33,645 nucleotides of DNA, taken from assembly GCA_013001685.1 (NCBI GenBank), contig JABDMD010000006.1:1-33645 (forward strand), in the 5' to 3' direction. Origin of the DNA: Gammaproteobacteria bacterium (GTDB lineage: Bacteria > Pseudomonadota > Gammaproteobacteria > UBA4575). The stretch's first letter is position 1; each line of letters opens with the position of its first letter. Below the pieces are notes generated by a model. It was not told the origin of the DNA. It did not search any database and worked only from the letters and a program-made list of their open reading frames with translations. The position numbers and the translations under genes were made by a program. Below, in pieces: positions 19,649 to 32,511 of the stretch.

Positions 19649-22016
19649 TCGCGGTCCTCTGCACTTCAACAGGTGCGATTGCTTCACCCAAAGTGTCTTT
19701 TTGTGCTGCACTTCTTTGCACCCACACACAGTTATCGGACATGCTTTCAACAATTCGTAATGGCAGTGTAACTTCTCGCTTGCCCTGCACTACTCGTACT
19801 ACTTGTTCATTTAACAAATCGAGCTGCTTAGCCTGTTCAGTTGACATAGCAACGTGGCTCTCTTGATCTGCTACTGCTATTTGCAATGAACTTGCCCGTC
19901 GCACTATGTTATCTACAGCATAAATGGGTGTCTCAGAAACACGATGCATTTTATTCACATCAGATTTTAAATTTACATGGCTAAAATCTTTTAAATGACT
20001 AGTAAAGTCTATTTCATCGGTGAATAATTGTTTCAACTCGTCTCTTATTTGCTCACTAGTTTGATATTGCACATCACCAAAGCCTAATTTATTTGCTAAT
20101 ACTCGCAATACTTTCCAAGCTGGCCGCGCTTCACCAGGTGCAGATACAGCTTTGCCTATACTTTGCCAATGCCCTACAGTATTTACAAAAGTTCCATCTG
20201 TTTCAGCAAAAGTTGCAATCGGCAAAATAACATCTGCATACTGCTGAATTTGTTCATTATTAAAAGGAGTAAATACAACTACAAAATCTGCAGTTTGCAT
20301 AGCCTCTAGAGCTTGAGGTGAATTTGCAAAATCAAATTCAGGCTCTAAATTAAATAGCACATAGGCACGCCGAGATGTAGCAATCATTTCAGATGCATTT
20401 AAACCAGCGTTTGGATTTATTTCACCTGCCGAAAAACGATGAGGTAAAACACCTGACAACCACGCACCTACCGTATTTCCGGATTGTGCAAGCATGCCAA
20501 AATTAGAATTAGTTACTTGAGCTATAAAATCGCTCAATGCACGCAATGCTGATGCTTGCGGATGACTCTGTGCAATTGCCCCTAGCATTACGCTTGATTG
20601 CTGACTATTGTTTAATAGATCATATATTTGTTGTGCATCAGTAGAAATATTAACAGCATCAACAATATTTCTTAACTCAGCTGGTAACTTATCTATGGAG
20701 TCTGCACATTTTGCGATTTCTGCCAAGGCTTGCAACCATTGCTGTGGCGCAAGATTCCAGGTGTAATGCCTAGCGAAATGAAAATCAAATTCTTGTGAAT
20801 TAAGCGATACCACCTCACAACCTATAGCGTTCGCTTTGCGAATTCTATGTGCCAACATAGGTTGCTCTAAACGGATATTACTACCGACCAAAAAGACACT
20901 ATTATTTTCTTCAATCGATTTAATAGTTTGGCCTAAATATGGAAATAAAGGCATTGCATTCTGATCAATAAAGTCAAGTTGTTGTGTACGATGATCAATA
21001 TTATTTACACCTAATTGGCGAAATACTTTTTGCAACAAATATAATTCTTCTAAAGTTGAATGTGGTGCAGCCAATACACCAATATCATTTACCTGATACT
21101 GCTTAAGCTTGTCTGCAACGTGCGTTAATGATGTATCCCAATCAGTTGCCTGCCAACCTTGATCTGTTTTCAACATTACTTGTGTTGCACGATCGCTTGC
21201 ATTTAAGCCTTCATAACTAAAACGATCACGATCCGAAATCCAGGTTTCATTAATCTCATCATTTTCTCGTGGCACAACACGCATCACTTGGTTACGTAGT
21301 GTGTGTAAATACACATTGGAACCCACACTGTCATGTGGCATCACACTTGCCGATTGCACCATCTCCCAAGCTCGTGCTGACATACGAGAAGGCTTAGCAT
21401 TCAGCGCACCTACCGGACAAACATCAATTACATTTCCAGAAAGCTCAGAACTTAAAGATTTTTCAACATAGGTGCCAATTTCCATAAACTCACCGCGGCC
21501 GGTAGCACCCAATTCACTAATTCCGGCGATTTCAGTACCAAACCGAACACAACGTGTGCAATGTATACAACGGGTCATATCTGTTGACACTAGTGGGCCT
21601 AATTCTTTATCTGGCACCACACGTTTTCGTTCAGTGTAACGAGAAACACTATTACCATAACCCATCGCAATATCTTGCAGTTCACACTCACCGCCTTGAT
21701 CGCAAACCGGGCAATCTAGCGGATGGTTAATTAGCAAAAACTCCATCGTGCCTTGTTGCGCATCTAATGCTAATGGTGATTTTGTATAAACTTTCATTCC
21801 TTCCATGACAGGCGTTGCACAAGCTGGAAGGGGTTTTGGCGCATTCTCAACTTCAACCATACACATGCGACAATTTGCTGCGACCGATAATTTTTTGTGG
21901 TAACAAAAACGTGGCACATCAACATCGAGCTGATCCGTAACTTCAATCACCATTGCACCTTTTGGTGCAGTAACTTCTTTATCGTTGATAAATATTTGTA
22001 CGGTTTCTTCAGACAT
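19641..22016 (-). CDS. nuoG: NADH-quinone oxidoreductase subunit G
   Basis: N-terminal [2Fe-2S]/[4Fe-4S] motifs ([33 protein letters not shown]). Confidence 0.97.
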   Translation of the reverse strand: MSEETVQIFINDKEVTAPKGAMVIEVTDQLDVDVPRFCYHKKLSVAANCRMCMVEVENAPKPLPACATPVMEGMKVYTKSPLALDAQQGTMEFLLINHPLDCPVCDQGGECELQDIAMGYGNSVSRYTERKRVVPDKELGPLVSTDMTRCIHCTRCVRFGTEIAGISELGATGRGEFMEIGTYVEKSLSSELSGNVIDVCPVGALNAKPSRMSARAWEMVQSASVMPHDSVGSNVYLHTLRNQVMRVVPRENDEINETWISDRDRFSYEGLNASDRATQVMLKTDQGWQATDWDTSLTHVADKLKQYQVNDIGVLAAPHSTLEELYLLQKVFRQLGVNNIDHRTQQLDFIDQNAMPLFPYLGQTIKSIEENNSVFLVGSNIRLEQPMLAHRIRKANAIGCEVVSLNSQEFDFHFARHYTWNLAPQQWLQALAEIAKCADSIDKLPAELRNIVDAVNISTDAQQIYDLLNNSQQSSVMLGAIAQSHPQASALRALSDFIAQVTNSNFGMLAQSGNTVGAWLSGVLPHRFSAGEINPNAGLNASEMIATSRRAYVLFNLEPEFDFANSPQALEAMQTADFVVVFTPFNNEQIQQYADVILPIATFAETDGTFVNTVGHWQSIGKAVSAPGEARPAWKVLRVLANKLGFGDVQYQTSEQIRDELKQLFTDEIDFTSHLKDFSHVNLKSDVNKMHRVSETPIYAVDNIVRRASSLQIAVADQESHVAMSTEQAKQLDLLNEQVVRVVQGKREVTLPLRIVESMSDNCVWVQRSAAQKDTLGEAIAPVEVQRTANA

Positions 22017-22032
22017 TACAAATTACCAGCTC

Positions 22033-23331
22033 TTATGCAGCATCTTTTTGCTTGGCTGCATTTAAAATGCTGCAACCATGCTCTATGTAATGCTCAAATT
22101 CATCACGATAGTGCTTAATGAAACTATGCACTGGCATCGCTGCGGCATCACCTAATGCACAAATTGTTCTACCTTCAATCTTAGTAGCTACATCATCAAG
22201 TCTATCAATATCTTCTTGCCGCCCTTTGCCTTCCACAATGCGGCATAACATTCGATACAGCCAACCAGTACCTTCTCTACATGGTGTACACTGACCACAG
22301 GATTCTGAAAAATAGAAACGTGAAATACGTTGTAGAACTTTTACCATATCGGTCGAATCGTCCATCACTACTACTGCGCCTGAACCTAATAAGGATCCTG
22401 CTGCGGCAATTGACTCATAGTCCATATTGGTGTTCATCATAATTTCACCTGGCAATACAGGCACCGAAGATCCGCCAGGTATAACTGCTTTTAAAGTAGC
22501 ACCATCACGTACACCACCAGCTAGCTCAAGCAAATCTGAAAAAGGCATACCTAATGGCACTTCAAAATTTCCAGGCTTGTTAACATGTCCTGACACGGAA
22601 AAACATTTTGTGCCACCACTTTTCTCTACACCCATAGCGGCAAACCACTCTCCACCTTCGCGCATAATGCTCGGCACGGAAGCAAAAGTTTCGGTGTTAT
22701 TTACGGTAGTCGGTTTGCCATACAAACCTACATTGGCTGGAAACGGCGGCTTGAATCGAGGTTGGCCTTTTTTACCCTCTAATGACTCTAGCAGTGCAGT
22801 CTCTTCGCCACATATATATGCACCTGCACCCAATGTGTCATACAAATAAAATGTAAAGTCAGTGCCTATTATATTGTCGCCCAAATAACAAGCAGCATAG
22901 GCTTCATCTAATGCTTGTTTAAATCTTATATAAGGCTCATCTAAAAATTCACCGCGCAAATAGTTATATCCCACCGAAGAGCGCATGGCATACGCCGCAA
23001 TAGCCATGCCTTCAATTACTGAGTGCGGATTAAATCTTAAAATATCACGATCTTTACAGGTACCAGGTTCGGACTCATCCGAATTACATACAACATAACT
23101 TTGAATCTCAGCTTTGCGCGGCATGAAACTCCATTTCAAACCAGTTGGAAAACCAGCGCCACCACGACCGCGTAGACCTGAAGCTTTGATTTGTTCGATA
23201 ACATCATCTGGTGAAATATTCTCACGCAGAATCTTTTCCCATGCTGAATATCCTCCAACACTTCTGTAATTTTCCAACGTCCAAGGTTGGTCAAATTTTA
23301 GGGTTTGATAACAAACGTTATTTATTTGCAT
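22033..23331 (-). CDS. nuoF: NADH-quinone oxidoreductase subunit F
   Basis: [31 protein letters not shown]. Confidence 0.98.
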   Translation of the reverse strand: MQINNVCYQTLKFDQPWTLENYRSVGGYSAWEKILRENISPDDVIEQIKASGLRGRGGAGFPTGLKWSFMPRKAEIQSYVVCNSDESEPGTCKDRDILRFNPHSVIEGMAIAAYAMRSSVGYNYLRGEFLDEPYIRFKQALDEAYAACYLGDNIIGTDFTFYLYDTLGAGAYICGEETALLESLEGKKGQPRFKPPFPANVGLYGKPTTVNNTETFASVPSIMREGGEWFAAMGVEKSGGTKCFSVSGHVNKPGNFEVPLGMPFSDLLELAGGVRDGATLKAVIPGGSSVPVLPGEIMMNTNMDYESIAAAGSLLGSGAVVVMDDSTDMVKVLQRISRFYFSESCGQCTPCREGTGWLYRMLCRIVEGKGRQEDIDRLDDVATKIEGRTICALGDAAAMPVHSFIKHYRDEFEHYIEHGCSILNAAKQKDAA

Positions 23332-23351
23332 AACTAATTGAATCGAATTGT

Positions 23352-23861
23352 CTAATTTTTATGGTCTAATTCTTTTAAAATCGCATCAACTTTTTCGACG
23401 GTTAAATTCTCTTTATAAACATGATCCACTTGCATCATAGGCGCACCACAACAGGCCGCCAAACATTCTTCTTCTTGTTTTAAATAAAATTTTCCATCTG
23501 GCGTGCTTTCACCTAAATCGATATCCAATTTATTTTTTAAATGTTCAACAATTTCATCTGCGCCACGAAGCATGCAAGATAAGTTAGTACATACAGAAAT
23601 TGTATGCTTACCTACTGGCTTCAATTCAAACATGGAATAAAACGAAGCAACTTCATATACCGCAATAGCAGGCATTTCCAAATACTCCGCAATGGCATCC
23701 ATTTTTTCCACTGGTAGATAGCCTTCTTCATGTTGCAGTGCACGTAAAGCACCTAGCACAGCAGACTGCTTTTGATCAATTGGGTAACGCGAAATCCAAT
23801 CTTCAATTTCGTCCTGCAAATGATCAGATAGAACTGATTTTTTACTAGAGACCTCATTCAT
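23352..23861 (-). CDS. nuoE: NADH-quinone oxidoreductase subunit E
   Basis: [13 protein letters not shown]...[14 protein letters not shown]; ends 4 bp into nuoD. Confidence 0.97.
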   Translation of the reverse strand: MNEVSSKKSVLSDHLQDEIEDWISRYPIDQKQSAVLGALRALQHEEGYLPVEKMDAIAEYLEMPAIAVYEVASFYSMFELKPVGKHTISVCTNLSCMLRGADEIVEHLKNKLDIDLGESTPDGKFYLKQEEECLAACCGAPMMQVDHVYKENLTVEKVDAILKELDHKN

Positions 23862-25111
23862 CGATCTATCTCTCCAAACACAATATCTTGAGTACCAATA
23901 ATCGCTACGACGTCTGCAAGCATATGTCCACGTGACATCTCATCCAATGCAGCAAGATGCGCAAAACCAGGTGCGCGAATTTTTACTCGGTATGGTTTAT
24001 TGGCACCATCTGAAACTAAATAGATTCCAAATTCACCTTTAGGATGTTCAATTGCCGAATATACTTCACCTTCAGGCAAACAATAACCTTCAGTAAATAA
24101 TTTAAAATGATGAATCAGTTCTTCCATGCCCATTTTCATATCACCACGTGATGGCGGTGATATTTTATGATCATCTACCATCACTGGCCCAGGATTATTT
24201 CTAAGCCAAGTAATACATTGTTTAATAATTTCGTTGGATTGGCGCATTTCTTCCATGCGTACTAAGTAGCGATCATAGCAATCACCATTTACACCAATTG
24301 GAATTTTAAAATCTATTTCGTTGTAGGTTTCGTAAGGCTGTTTGCGACGTAAATCCCACTCGATTCCAGAACCGCGCAACATAGGGCCTGTAAACCCTAA
24401 CTGCAATGCACGTTCTGGGGTAACAATACCTATATCAACTGTTCGTTGTTTCCAAATTCGGTTATCGGTTAATAGAGTTTCGTATTCATCTACACAGGAT
24501 GGAAAACGCTTAGTAAAATCTTCAATAAAGTCTAAGAACGAACCAGTGCGCGCTTGATTTAATTTTTTTACTTCTTTTTCATCGTGCCAACGTGATTCAG
24601 TATATTTTGGCATTGCATCAGGTAGATCGCGATAAACTCCACCAGGACGATAATAGGTTGCATGTAAACGTGCACCCGAAACCGCCTCATAACAGTCCAT
24701 TAAATCTTCACGCTCACGGAATGCATATAAAAACACGGTCATTGCACCAATATCTAAAGCATGCGCACCCAACCACAACAAATGATTAAGAATTCGCGTA
24801 ATCTCATCAAACATTACGCGGATATATTGAGCTCGTATTGGAACTACAATGCCAGCTAATTTTTCAATCGCCATTACATATGCATGTTCATTACACATCA
24901 TAGAAACGTAGTCGAGTCTATCCATGTAACCAATGCTTTGGTTATACGGTTTACTTTCAGCAAGTTTTTCGGTAGCGCGATGCAATAATCCAATATGTGG
25001 ATCTGCACGTTGCACAACCTCACCATCCATTTCTAACACTAGGCGTAACACCCCATGTGCCGCAGGGTGTTGAGGACCAAAATTCATTGTGTAATTACGT
25101 AACTCAGCCAT
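23858..25111 (-). CDS. nuoD: NADH-quinone oxidoreductase subunit D
   Basis: [31 protein letters not shown]; start at 25111 overlaps nuoC by 8 nt; longer track start lies inside nuoC. Confidence 0.98.
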   Translation of the reverse strand: MAELRNYTMNFGPQHPAAHGVLRLVLEMDGEVVQRADPHIGLLHRATEKLAESKPYNQSIGYMDRLDYVSMMCNEHAYVMAIEKLAGIVVPIRAQYIRVMFDEITRILNHLLWLGAHALDIGAMTVFLYAFREREDLMDCYEAVSGARLHATYYRPGGVYRDLPDAMPKYTESRWHDEKEVKKLNQARTGSFLDFIEDFTKRFPSCVDEYETLLTDNRIWKQRTVDIGIVTPERALQLGFTGPMLRGSGIEWDLRRKQPYETYNEIDFKIPIGVNGDCYDRYLVRMEEMRQSNEIIKQCITWLRNNPGPVMVDDHKISPPSRGDMKMGMEELIHHFKLFTEGYCLPEGEVYSAIEHPKGEFGIYLVSDGANKPYRVKIRAPGFAHLAALDEMSRGHMLADVVAIIGTQDIVFGEIDR

Positions 25112-25841
25112 CGGTAGTTTCCTTTTCTGACTTACCTTCTTGCTGGCCATCTTCAAAACGGTGATCGTCACGGATTACTTTAGGCACATTGATTCTTGGT
25201 TCAATTGAAACCGGTTGATAAATAACACGCTTTTGATCTGGGTCATAACGCACTTCAACATGACCCACTAATGGAAAGTCTTTACGAAATGGGTGACCGG
25301 TAAAACCATAATCAGTAAGGATACGACGCAAATCAGGATGACTTTCAAAAACAATTCCAAAAAGATCAAACGCTTCACGCTCATACCAGTTTGCACAAGA
25401 CCATAAGCCCGTAACTGATGGAAGAGTGGGAAGATCACTGTCTTCACAATACACTTTCACGCGTATTCTTTGATTATTAGCAACAGATAATAAATGATAA
25501 ACCACAGCATAGCGTGGTCCATCCATAGCGGTATTTTTCTTTGCATCATCAAAAGTGAAGCGTCCAAAAGAGGCTTTCTCAACACCACGACTAAAGCCAG
25601 ATGATGAAGCAGTTTCAGTATTCCATTCATCCGTCCCAAACTCTAAATAATCAACACCCGCCAAATCCACCAATTGATCAAATTTAAATTCTGACGCACT
25701 GTTTAATTTTGCAAGAACACTTAATAACTCGTCAGGATGAACAAGAATAGTTAGCTCGTCATATTTAATTTCTACAGACAATAGAGAAGATGCAAATACA
25801 CTTTGCAGCTCAGAACTAAGTTTATTGAGTTGATCTTGCAT
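25104..25841 (-). CDS. nuoC: NADH-quinone oxidoreductase subunit C
   Basis: [40 protein letters not shown] 30-kDa subunit signature. Confidence 0.97.
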   Translation of the reverse strand: MQDQLNKLSSELQSVFASSLLSVEIKYDELTILVHPDELLSVLAKLNSASEFKFDQLVDLAGVDYLEFGTDEWNTETASSSGFSRGVEKASFGRFTFDDAKKNTAMDGPRYAVVYHLLSVANNQRIRVKVYCEDSDLPTLPSVTGLWSCANWYEREAFDLFGIVFESHPDLRRILTDYGFTGHPFRKDFPLVGHVEVRYDPDQKRVIYQPVSIEPRINVPKVIRDDHRFEDGQQEGKSEKETTDG

Positions 25842-25852
25842 AGAAAAAGCAC

Positions 25853-26383
25853 TTAGCGTGCAATTGTATTGGTGCGACGAATTTTATTTTGTAATTGCAA
25901 GATACCGTAAAGCAATGCCTCAGCAGTTGGCGGACAACCTGGCACATAGACATCAACTGGTACAATGCGGTCACAACCTCGTACAACTGAATAAGAGTAA
26001 TGATAGTAGCCACCACCATTTGCACATGAACCCATAGAAATCACCCATTTTGGATCTGCCATTTGGTCGTAGACTTTTCGTAAAGCGGGCGCCATTTTAT
26101 TCACCAAGGTTCCGGCAACAATCATTACATCAGATTGTCTCGGACTAGGTCGAAACATTACCCCAAAACGATCGAGATCATATCTCGCTGCACCGGCGTG
26201 CATCATTTCAACAGCACAACAGGCTAAACCAAATGTCATCGGCCACATTGAACCTGTTCGTGCCCAATTAATTAAATCGTCAAGTTTGGTTGTTGCAAAA
26301 CCTTTGTCATGAAAACCTTGATCATGAAAACTCTGTTCGAGTGGGCTCATTGAAGTACTTATTGAAGAGTTTATATTTGCCAT
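25853..26383 (-). CDS. nuoB: NADH-quinone oxidoreductase subunit B
   Basis: [56 protein letters not shown]. Confidence 0.98.
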   Translation of the reverse strand: MANINSSISTSMSPLEQSFHDQGFHDKGFATTKLDDLINWARTGSMWPMTFGLACCAVEMMHAGAARYDLDRFGVMFRPSPRQSDVMIVAGTLVNKMAPALRKVYDQMADPKWVISMGSCANGGGYYHYSYSVVRGCDRIVPVDVYVPGCPPTAEALLYGILQLQNKIRRTNTIAR

Positions 26384-26411
26384 GACAAACCTTTAAATTA
26401 CTTAATTGGAT

Positions 26412-26777
26412 TTAATCCCAATCAAGTGCGCCCTTTTTCCATTCATAGATGAAACCAATGGTAAGAATAATTAAAAAGACTGCCATTGAAACAAAACCTA
26501 TTAAACCAACTTCCCGTATTGATACAGCCCAAGGAAATAGAAAAGCAATTTCCAAATCAAAAATGATGAACAAGATAGCAACCAGATAGTAACGCACATC
26601 AAACTGCATACGCGCGTCTTCAAATGCTTCAAAACCACACTCATAGGGTGATTCTTTTGCAGCGTCTTTTACATGCGGGCCCAAACCAATACGAGCCAAA
26701 CCCAAAAACATTATGGCTCCACCAACCACTGTAGCTATAACAATAAAAATTAAAACAGGAAGGTAGTTTTCAATCAT
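26412..26777 (-). CDS. nuoA: NADH-quinone oxidoreductase subunit A
   Basis: [41 protein letters not shown]; start MIENYLPV at 26777. Confidence 0.97.
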   Translation of the reverse strand: MIENYLPVLIFIVIATVVGGAIMFLGLARIGLGPHVKDAAKESPYECGFEAFEDARMQFDVRYYLVAILFIIFDLEIAFLFPWAVSIREVGLIGFVSMAVFLIILTIGFIYEWKKGALDWD

Positions 26778-27099
26778 TATAATTTCTCTTGCAGACCAGG
26801 TCACATCCACATACGTAAAGTCTGTTTAGACACTACATATGACCTATTTCGTCTTGGCTCAAAATAGCAAGACCACGAATAACTTATTATTTTTGTACTC
26901 TAGTAATTTAATTGGTCTTAATTCACAATGGCGAAGAACACAGTATAACTTGTCAAAGCACCTGAGTATTCAAGTACACACTTATTATAGCGCGTGACGT
27001 AAGCTTGACAGGGCAATGCTTGTTCATTTTGTGTACAAGACACTTCACACTCAAATCACTCCGCGATACTAATTTACGATTAGCACTCAATTGCAAGGG

Positions 27100-27186
27100 T
27101 GGTGCCGATGGCCGGACTCGAACCGGCACGAGGTTGCCCCCACTAGCCCCTCAAGCTAGCGCGTCTACCAATTCCGCCACATCGGC
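27100..27186 (-). tRNA. tRNA-Leu (GAG)
   Basis: GCCGATGTGGCGGAATTGGTAGACGCGCTAGCTTGAGGGGCTAGTGGGGGCAACCTCGTGCCGGTTCGAGTCCGGCCATCGGCACCA; 87 nt, long variable arm, encoded CCA. Confidence 0.95.
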
Positions 27187-27418
27187 TACATGTAAACACC
27201 ATTTTATCTTAAGGTATTCTGATAAGGTTTATTTTCCACTGATAGCAATATAAGACAGGATAATTCCAATAGCTTAAATACCCAAATAGGCTTTATTAAT
27301 AAGGCGTTAGAACTGCCACCTACTATATAGACAATAATAAAAGATCATGGGATCATGACTCAAACAACAGTTTACAACCACAATTTATTAATAATTTAAA
27401 TTTAGGGAGCACCAAAAA

Positions 27419-27514
27419 ATGGAAAAAGATGAATATAAATCATACGATATGGCAGCATTAATTGTAGGTGCTGTGATCGTTCTTGCCGCCCTAGTAATGG
27501 CGTTTGTATTTTAA
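27419..27514 (+). CDS. Putative 31-aa single-pass membrane miniprotein MEKDEYKSYDMAALIVGAVIVLAALVMAFVF
   Basis: ATG with AGGGAG 9 nt upstream; charged N-terminus then a ~21-residue hydrophobic stretch; TAA stop. Not in the ORF track because of length. Confidence 0.65.
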   Translation: MEKDEYKSYDMAALIVGAVIVLAALVMAFVF

Positions 27515-27581
27515 TAATACAAGTTTCGCAATCTAAGCGAGATTTTACTCCAACCAACGTAAAACAATAATTTACTTACTT

Positions 27582-28106
27582 CTACTCTGGAACGTCATCA
27601 GGCGTCACTTTATCCAGAGCGCTTTCAACATCTTCTTTGATTGAATCCATGCTGTCTTGAATTTCGTCTAACGAATCATTCATGGCAGCATCGCTTTGTG
27701 GTTCTACAGGCATATCGTCTTCAAGACTCATCTGATCAGAACTTGGCATATCGTCTGTAGCAGGAACACCAGAAGACTCGGACTCCGTCATACTTTCTGC
27801 TTCAGGAATATCCGTTACAGATGTATTTACATCTGTTTGCTCAACTTTATCAATCACACTTTCTGCCACAGGCCTATTACTCGCTAAATATGCAAGTGCC
27901 AAGCTATTAACGAAAAACAACGTTGCCAGTATCGCAGTTAAACGTGTTAAAAAAGAAGCTGAACCTTGTGAACCAAAAACTGTGCCAGAAGCCCCACTTC
28001 CAAATGCAGCCCCTACATCAGCGCCTTTGCCGTGCTGAATAAGTATCAATCCAATTATGCTAATTGCAAGCAACACATCGATGGAAACTAAAATACTGTA
28101 TAACAT
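27582..28106 (-). CDS. secG: Preprotein translocase subunit SecG with long acidic tail
   Basis: LILIQHGKGADVGAAFGSGASGTVFGSQGSASFLTRLTAILATLFFVNSLAL; followed by ~95 acidic residues. Confidence 0.95.
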   Translation of the reverse strand: MLYSILVSIDVLLAISIIGLILIQHGKGADVGAAFGSGASGTVFGSQGSASFLTRLTAILATLFFVNSLALAYLASNRPVAESVIDKVEQTDVNTSVTDIPEAESMTESESSGVPATDDMPSSDQMSLEDDMPVEPQSDAAMNDSLDEIQDSMDSIKEDVESALDKVTPDDVPE

Positions 28107-28156
28107 TATTACTTCTTATTTTTAATGAGTGAAAAAATTTGTTTATTTTGATGCCC

Positions 28157-28909
28157 TTAATTGGCAGCAAGTGCAATACCAATGAAATCATCAGCTTTAA
28201 GCGCTGCGCCACCAATTAAACCGCCATCTATATCAGGTTGCTGCAAAAGTTCTTTTGCATTTTCTGGCTTCATGCTGCCACCATAAAGAATTCGAATATT
28301 GGCCGCAATATCTTTATTTTGCGCATCCAAAGTTAGTCGAATTTCCTCATGCACTTCTTGAGCTTGTGCAGGTGTTGCCACTTGCCCAGTACCAATTGCC
28401 CATACCGGTTCATAAGCAATCACTGCTTTTCTAAACGCCTCAACACCAAATAGATCAAGCACAGCGTTGATTTGTTTTGAGATTACAACTTCAGTATGCC
28501 CTTCTTCACGCTCTTCTAGCGTTTCACCAACACATAAAATAGGTGTTAATCCATTTTTAACCACATGCGCAAATTTTGTTGCCACCGTGTCGTTTGTATC
28601 TCCATAGATATGCCGACGTTCTGAGTGGCCGATAATAATGTACTTACAGCCAAACTCCTTAATCATTGCTGCAGCAACTTCGCCTGTATAAGCACCACTT
28701 TCCTGGTCAGAACAATCTTGAGCACCCAGAGAAATATTTACTCCCTCAAGTAATTCCTGCACATGAGATAGGTATATATAAGGTGGACACACTGCGAGCT
28801 CAGCATTGTTAACTGTTAGCAGTTGTTCCCGGATACCTGATATCAGCTCAGAAATACTGCTTAATGAGCCATTTAATTTCCAATTTCCAGCTACAAGTGG
28901 TTGACGCAT
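28157..28909 (-). CDS. tpiA: Triosephosphate isomerase
   Basis: GNWKLNGS, IIGHSERR, AYEPVWAIGTG, YGGSMKPEN. Confidence 0.98.
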   Translation of the reverse strand: MRQPLVAGNWKLNGSLSSISELISGIREQLLTVNNAELAVCPPYIYLSHVQELLEGVNISLGAQDCSDQESGAYTGEVAAAMIKEFGCKYIIIGHSERRHIYGDTNDTVATKFAHVVKNGLTPILCVGETLEEREEGHTEVVISKQINAVLDLFGVEAFRKAVIAYEPVWAIGTGQVATPAQAQEVHEEIRLTLDAQNKDIAANIRILYGGSMKPENAKELLQQPDIDGGLIGGAALKADDFIGIALAAN

Positions 28910-29009
28910 ATATAAAAGGTCTATTGTCAGAATATAAAGGCGCGCAGCTTACCGATGCCGAGCACTTTAGGCAAATAATATATTGGGTTAAAAAACTAGA
29001 GCCGCTAGC

Positions 29010-30344
29010 TTAACAAGCTGCGGCAACGCTGTCCGCAATCTGCTGGGCTAATTGCTGAACTTTTGGAGCATCTACCCCCTCCACCATGACTCGCACTAGT
29101 GGCTCAGTTCCAGATGGACGTAGTAGGACTCTTCCGGAATCCGCAAGATCTGATTCAGCATCTTTTACAGCTTGCTGAATTTGCGGTGTATTCTCAAGGT
29201 CAATCTTGGCTTGAACCGGTACATTAATAAGTATCTGTGGATACTTACTCATACCTGATTTAGCATCGCGCAAACTGACCTGTTGGTTAACCAAAACTTG
29301 CAACACCTGTAGAGCGGAGATAATTGCATCACCCGTAGTAGTGCGGTCTAAACAAATAATATGCCCTGATGATTCACCACCAATCAACCATGAACGTTCT
29401 TTAAGCATTTCCATTACATAGCGATCACCTACAGCAGCACGACCGAATTCTATATCTTGCGCACGCAGAGCATGCTCTAAACCAAGATTACTCATTAGAG
29501 TACCCACTACTCCACCATGTAAATTGTTTTCACTTTTACGCGCCTGTGCAATAACATACAAAAGTTCATCACCATCCACAATTGCACCTGTGTCATCCAC
29601 CATGATTAAGCGATCACCATCACCATCAATCGCAATACCTAAATCTGCATGATGTTCAATAACGGCCATACGCAATGCTTTAGGATCGGTTGCACCACAG
29701 TGATCATTAATATTCAAACCGTTTGGTTTTGAAGAAAGACTTACCACTTCAGCACCTAATTCAGAAAACACATTTGGGGCAATGTGATAAGTAGCGCCAT
29801 GCGCACAATCAAGTACTATCTTTAAGCCATTTAATTTAATTCGTGTTGGAATAGTACTTTTACAAAATTCGATATAACGACCTGCTGCATCCGTTATGCG
29901 CTCAACTTTACCAAGCTTATCAGATGCAACGACTTCTAGAGGTTGATCAAGTTGTTTTTCAATTTCTAGCTCAATTGAATCTGGAAGTTTTTTTCCTTCC
30001 GAAGTAAAAAATTTAACACCGTTATCATAATAAGGATTATGTGATGCGCTAATGACAATTCCTGCCGCCGCACGCAAAGTTCGCGTTAAATAGGCAACTG
30101 CAGGAGTAGGCATAGGACCAAGCAAACGTGCATTCACACCCGCAGCTGACAATCCTGCTTCTAACACCGACTCAAACATATAACCCGAGATCCGAGTATC
30201 TTTACCAATTAGAACTAAATTATTATTTTCACTACATAAAATACGTCCAACAGCCCAACCCAGTTTTAATACAAACTCAGGTGTCATCACGCCATCGCCA
30301 ACACGGCCACGTATGCCATCGGTACCAAAGTATTTTCGTTCCAT
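29010..30344 (-). CDS. glmM: Phosphoglucosamine mutase
   Basis: [51 protein letters not shown]. Confidence 0.97.
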   Translation of the reverse strand: MERKYFGTDGIRGRVGDGVMTPEFVLKLGWAVGRILCSENNNLVLIGKDTRISGYMFESVLEAGLSAAGVNARLLGPMPTPAVAYLTRTLRAAAGIVISASHNPYYDNGVKFFTSEGKKLPDSIELEIEKQLDQPLEVVASDKLGKVERITDAAGRYIEFCKSTIPTRIKLNGLKIVLDCAHGATYHIAPNVFSELGAEVVSLSSKPNGLNINDHCGATDPKALRMAVIEHHADLGIAIDGDGDRLIMVDDTGAIVDGDELLYVIAQARKSENNLHGGVVGTLMSNLGLEHALRAQDIEFGRAAVGDRYVMEMLKERSWLIGGESSGHIICLDRTTTGDAIISALQVLQVLVNQQVSLRDAKSGMSKYPQILINVPVQAKIDLENTPQIQQAVKDAESDLADSGRVLLRPSGTEPLVRVMVEGVDAPKVQQLAQQIADSVAAAC

Positions 30345-30426
30345 ATTTACTGCCAACTCTTTATTTAATAATTGATTTTATAGACTTTTGAGCAAGAAAT
30401 GTACGCTGTTGTCACAGCAAAACGAC

Positions 30427-30450
30427 ACAATCACGCTTTTGCGTGATTGT
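30427..30450 (-). terminator. Strong hairpin between ftsH and glmM, possible terminator
   Basis: ACAATCACGC-TTTT/AAAA-GCGTGATTGT perfect 10-bp stem; weak U-run (GTCGTTTT) downstream on the minus strand. Confidence 0.45.
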
Positions 30451-30531
30451 AGTGACATTAATCAACAAATGATTACTAGAAGATAATGAGAAGCAAACAC
30501 AAGCAGTTGCTTCACGCATATAACAAATTTA

Positions 30532-32460
30532 CTAGTGTTCGCTAGCAGGGCCACCTATAGGGCCAGAATCTTTAGATGTATCATCTTGTGAAGATGATGC
30601 AGGAGTACCTGAATCAGGCTTATCATCATCCATCCAATCTTTTGGAGGACTAGGCACTTTACCATCCATGATTTCATCGATTTGATCTTTATCAATGGTT
30701 TCATATTTAATCAATGCTTGCGCCATTGCGTGCAACTTATCCATATTTTCTTTAAGAATTTTTTCTGCACGCTCATAATTGGTATCAATGATGCGGCGTA
30801 TTTCAAGATCAATTGAATTAGCCGTGTCATCAGAAACTGATTTATGTTGGGTAACTGAATGACCTAAAAACACTTCACCGTCTTCTTCGCCATAAGCAAG
30901 AGGACCCATTTTTTCTGACAAGCCCCATCTAGTTACCATAGCGCGCGCGAGTTCAGTTGCACGCTCAATATCATTAGACGCACCTGTCGTAACGCGGTCA
31001 GGCCCTAAAGTAATTTCTTCTGCAATACGGCCACCAAACAAAGTTGAAATCTGGCTTTCCAAACGCTGTTTACTGTGGCTATAACGATCTTCTTCCGGTA
31101 AAAACATCGTCACACCTAGTGCCCGACCCCGTGGAATAATCGTTACTTTATAAACTGGATCATGCTCTGGCACTAAGCGGCCAACAATGGCATGACCAGA
31201 CTCATGATAAGCAGTGTTTTTCTTTTCTGCTTCATCCATAACCATGGACTTACGCTCAGCACCCATAAGAATTTTATCTTTTGCGCGCTCAAACTCTTCC
31301 ATATCTACCGTGCGTTTATTTGCGCGAGCTGCAAATAACGCGGCTTCATTAACTAAGTTCGCTAAATCTGCACCAGAGAATCCAGGAGTACCACGAGCGA
31401 TAAAATCTGCACGCACATCTTTACCCAATGGTACTTTGCGCATATGCACTTTAAGAATTTGTTCACGACCACGAATATCGGGAAGCGGAACGGTAACTTG
31501 ACGATCAAAACGACCTGGTCGAAGCAACGCAGGATCTAATACATCAGGACGGTTAGTAGCCGCAATAACGATTACACCTTCGTTACCATCGAATCCATCC
31601 ATCTCAACCAATAATTGGTTAAGCGTTTGTTCACGCTCATCGTGACCACCACCTAAACCTGCACCGCGGTGTCGACCTACCGCATCAATTTCATCAATAA
31701 AAATAATACATGGTGCATGTTTCTTTGCTTGGGCAAACATGTCACGTACACGTGATGCTCCTACACCCACAAACATTTCTACAAAGTCTGAACCTGAAAT
31801 GGTGAAGAAAGGAACTTTAGCTTCGCCTGCAATCGCTTTAGCTAATAACGTTTTACCAGTACCAGGTGAACCCACCATCAAAACTCCACGAGGAATCTTG
31901 CCGCCTAATTTTTGAAACTTACCCGGATCACGCAAAAATTCTACTAATTCTGAAACTTCTTCTTTAGCTTCCTCAACACCCGCAACATCATTAAAGGTAA
32001 CCTTAATTTGGTCTTCTCCCATTAAGCGTGCTTTGCTCTTGCCAAATGACATAGCACCGCGACCAGAGCCGCCGCCTTGCATCTGGCGCATGAAGAAAAT
32101 CCATACACCGATGAGCAGTAACATTGGGAACCAGCTAATTAAAATATCGAGAAGCAGTGAACGAGGCTTGGCTTCGCCCGCTTCAACAACTACGTCATAC
32201 TTAAGCAAAGTATCTAAAAGCTTGGCATCACCTGGGCTATTCAATTCAAATTTGTCATTATTTTCAAGCACACCGTTAATCTGACGATTATCCGGACTAA
32301 TCATTACTGATTGCACATTGCCTGATTTAACTTGATCAATGAATTCTGAGTAAGTAAGTTTATCTGGTGTTTCTGGGCGAGGCGCAAAGTTATTGAATAC
32401 AGTCATTAACACGACTGCAATCACGGCCCAAAGCAATAAATTTTTTACCATGTCGTTCAA
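30532..32460 (-). CDS. ftsH: ATP-dependent zinc metalloprotease FtsH
   Basis: [18 protein letters not shown] Walker A, SRH region, HESGHAIVG zinc motif. Confidence 0.98.
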   Translation of the reverse strand: MNDMVKNLLLWAVIAVVLMTVFNNFAPRPETPDKLTYSEFIDQVKSGNVQSVMISPDNRQINGVLENNDKFELNSPGDAKLLDTLLKYDVVVEAGEAKPRSLLLDILISWFPMLLLIGVWIFFMRQMQGGGSGRGAMSFGKSKARLMGEDQIKVTFNDVAGVEEAKEEVSELVEFLRDPGKFQKLGGKIPRGVLMVGSPGTGKTLLAKAIAGEAKVPFFTISGSDFVEMFVGVGASRVRDMFAQAKKHAPCIIFIDEIDAVGRHRGAGLGGGHDEREQTLNQLLVEMDGFDGNEGVIVIAATNRPDVLDPALLRPGRFDRQVTVPLPDIRGREQILKVHMRKVPLGKDVRADFIARGTPGFSGADLANLVNEAALFAARANKRTVDMEEFERAKDKILMGAERKSMVMDEAEKKNTAYHESGHAIVGRLVPEHDPVYKVTIIPRGRALGVTMFLPEEDRYSHSKQRLESQISTLFGGRIAEEITLGPDRVTTGASNDIERATELARAMVTRWGLSEKMGPLAYGEEDGEVFLGHSVTQHKSVSDDTANSIDLEIRRIIDTNYERAEKILKENMDKLHAMAQALIKYETIDKDQIDEIMDGKVPSPPKDWMDDDKPDSGTPASSSQDDTSKDSGPIGGPASEH

Positions 32461-32511
32461 AAGGTTAACCTCTTACTTATAATTCAGATACTTAAACTAA
32501 TATTGACCTTA

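Noticed and set aside
19649-19753. N-terminal extension of NuoH ([15 protein letters not shown]...)
   Set aside because: Lies within the nuoG coding region; MLEWAQ at 19648 is the natural start in an overlapping operon arrangement.
25112-25171. N-terminal extension of NuoD ([20 protein letters not shown])
   Set aside because: Lies within the nuoC coding region; [20 protein letters not shown] at 25111 matches the conserved NuoD start.
27005-27253. 82-aa plus-strand ORF in the track
   Set aside because: It overlaps the tRNA-Leu gene on the opposite strand; the GRTRTGTRLPPLAPQASAST segment is the translation of the antisense tRNA.
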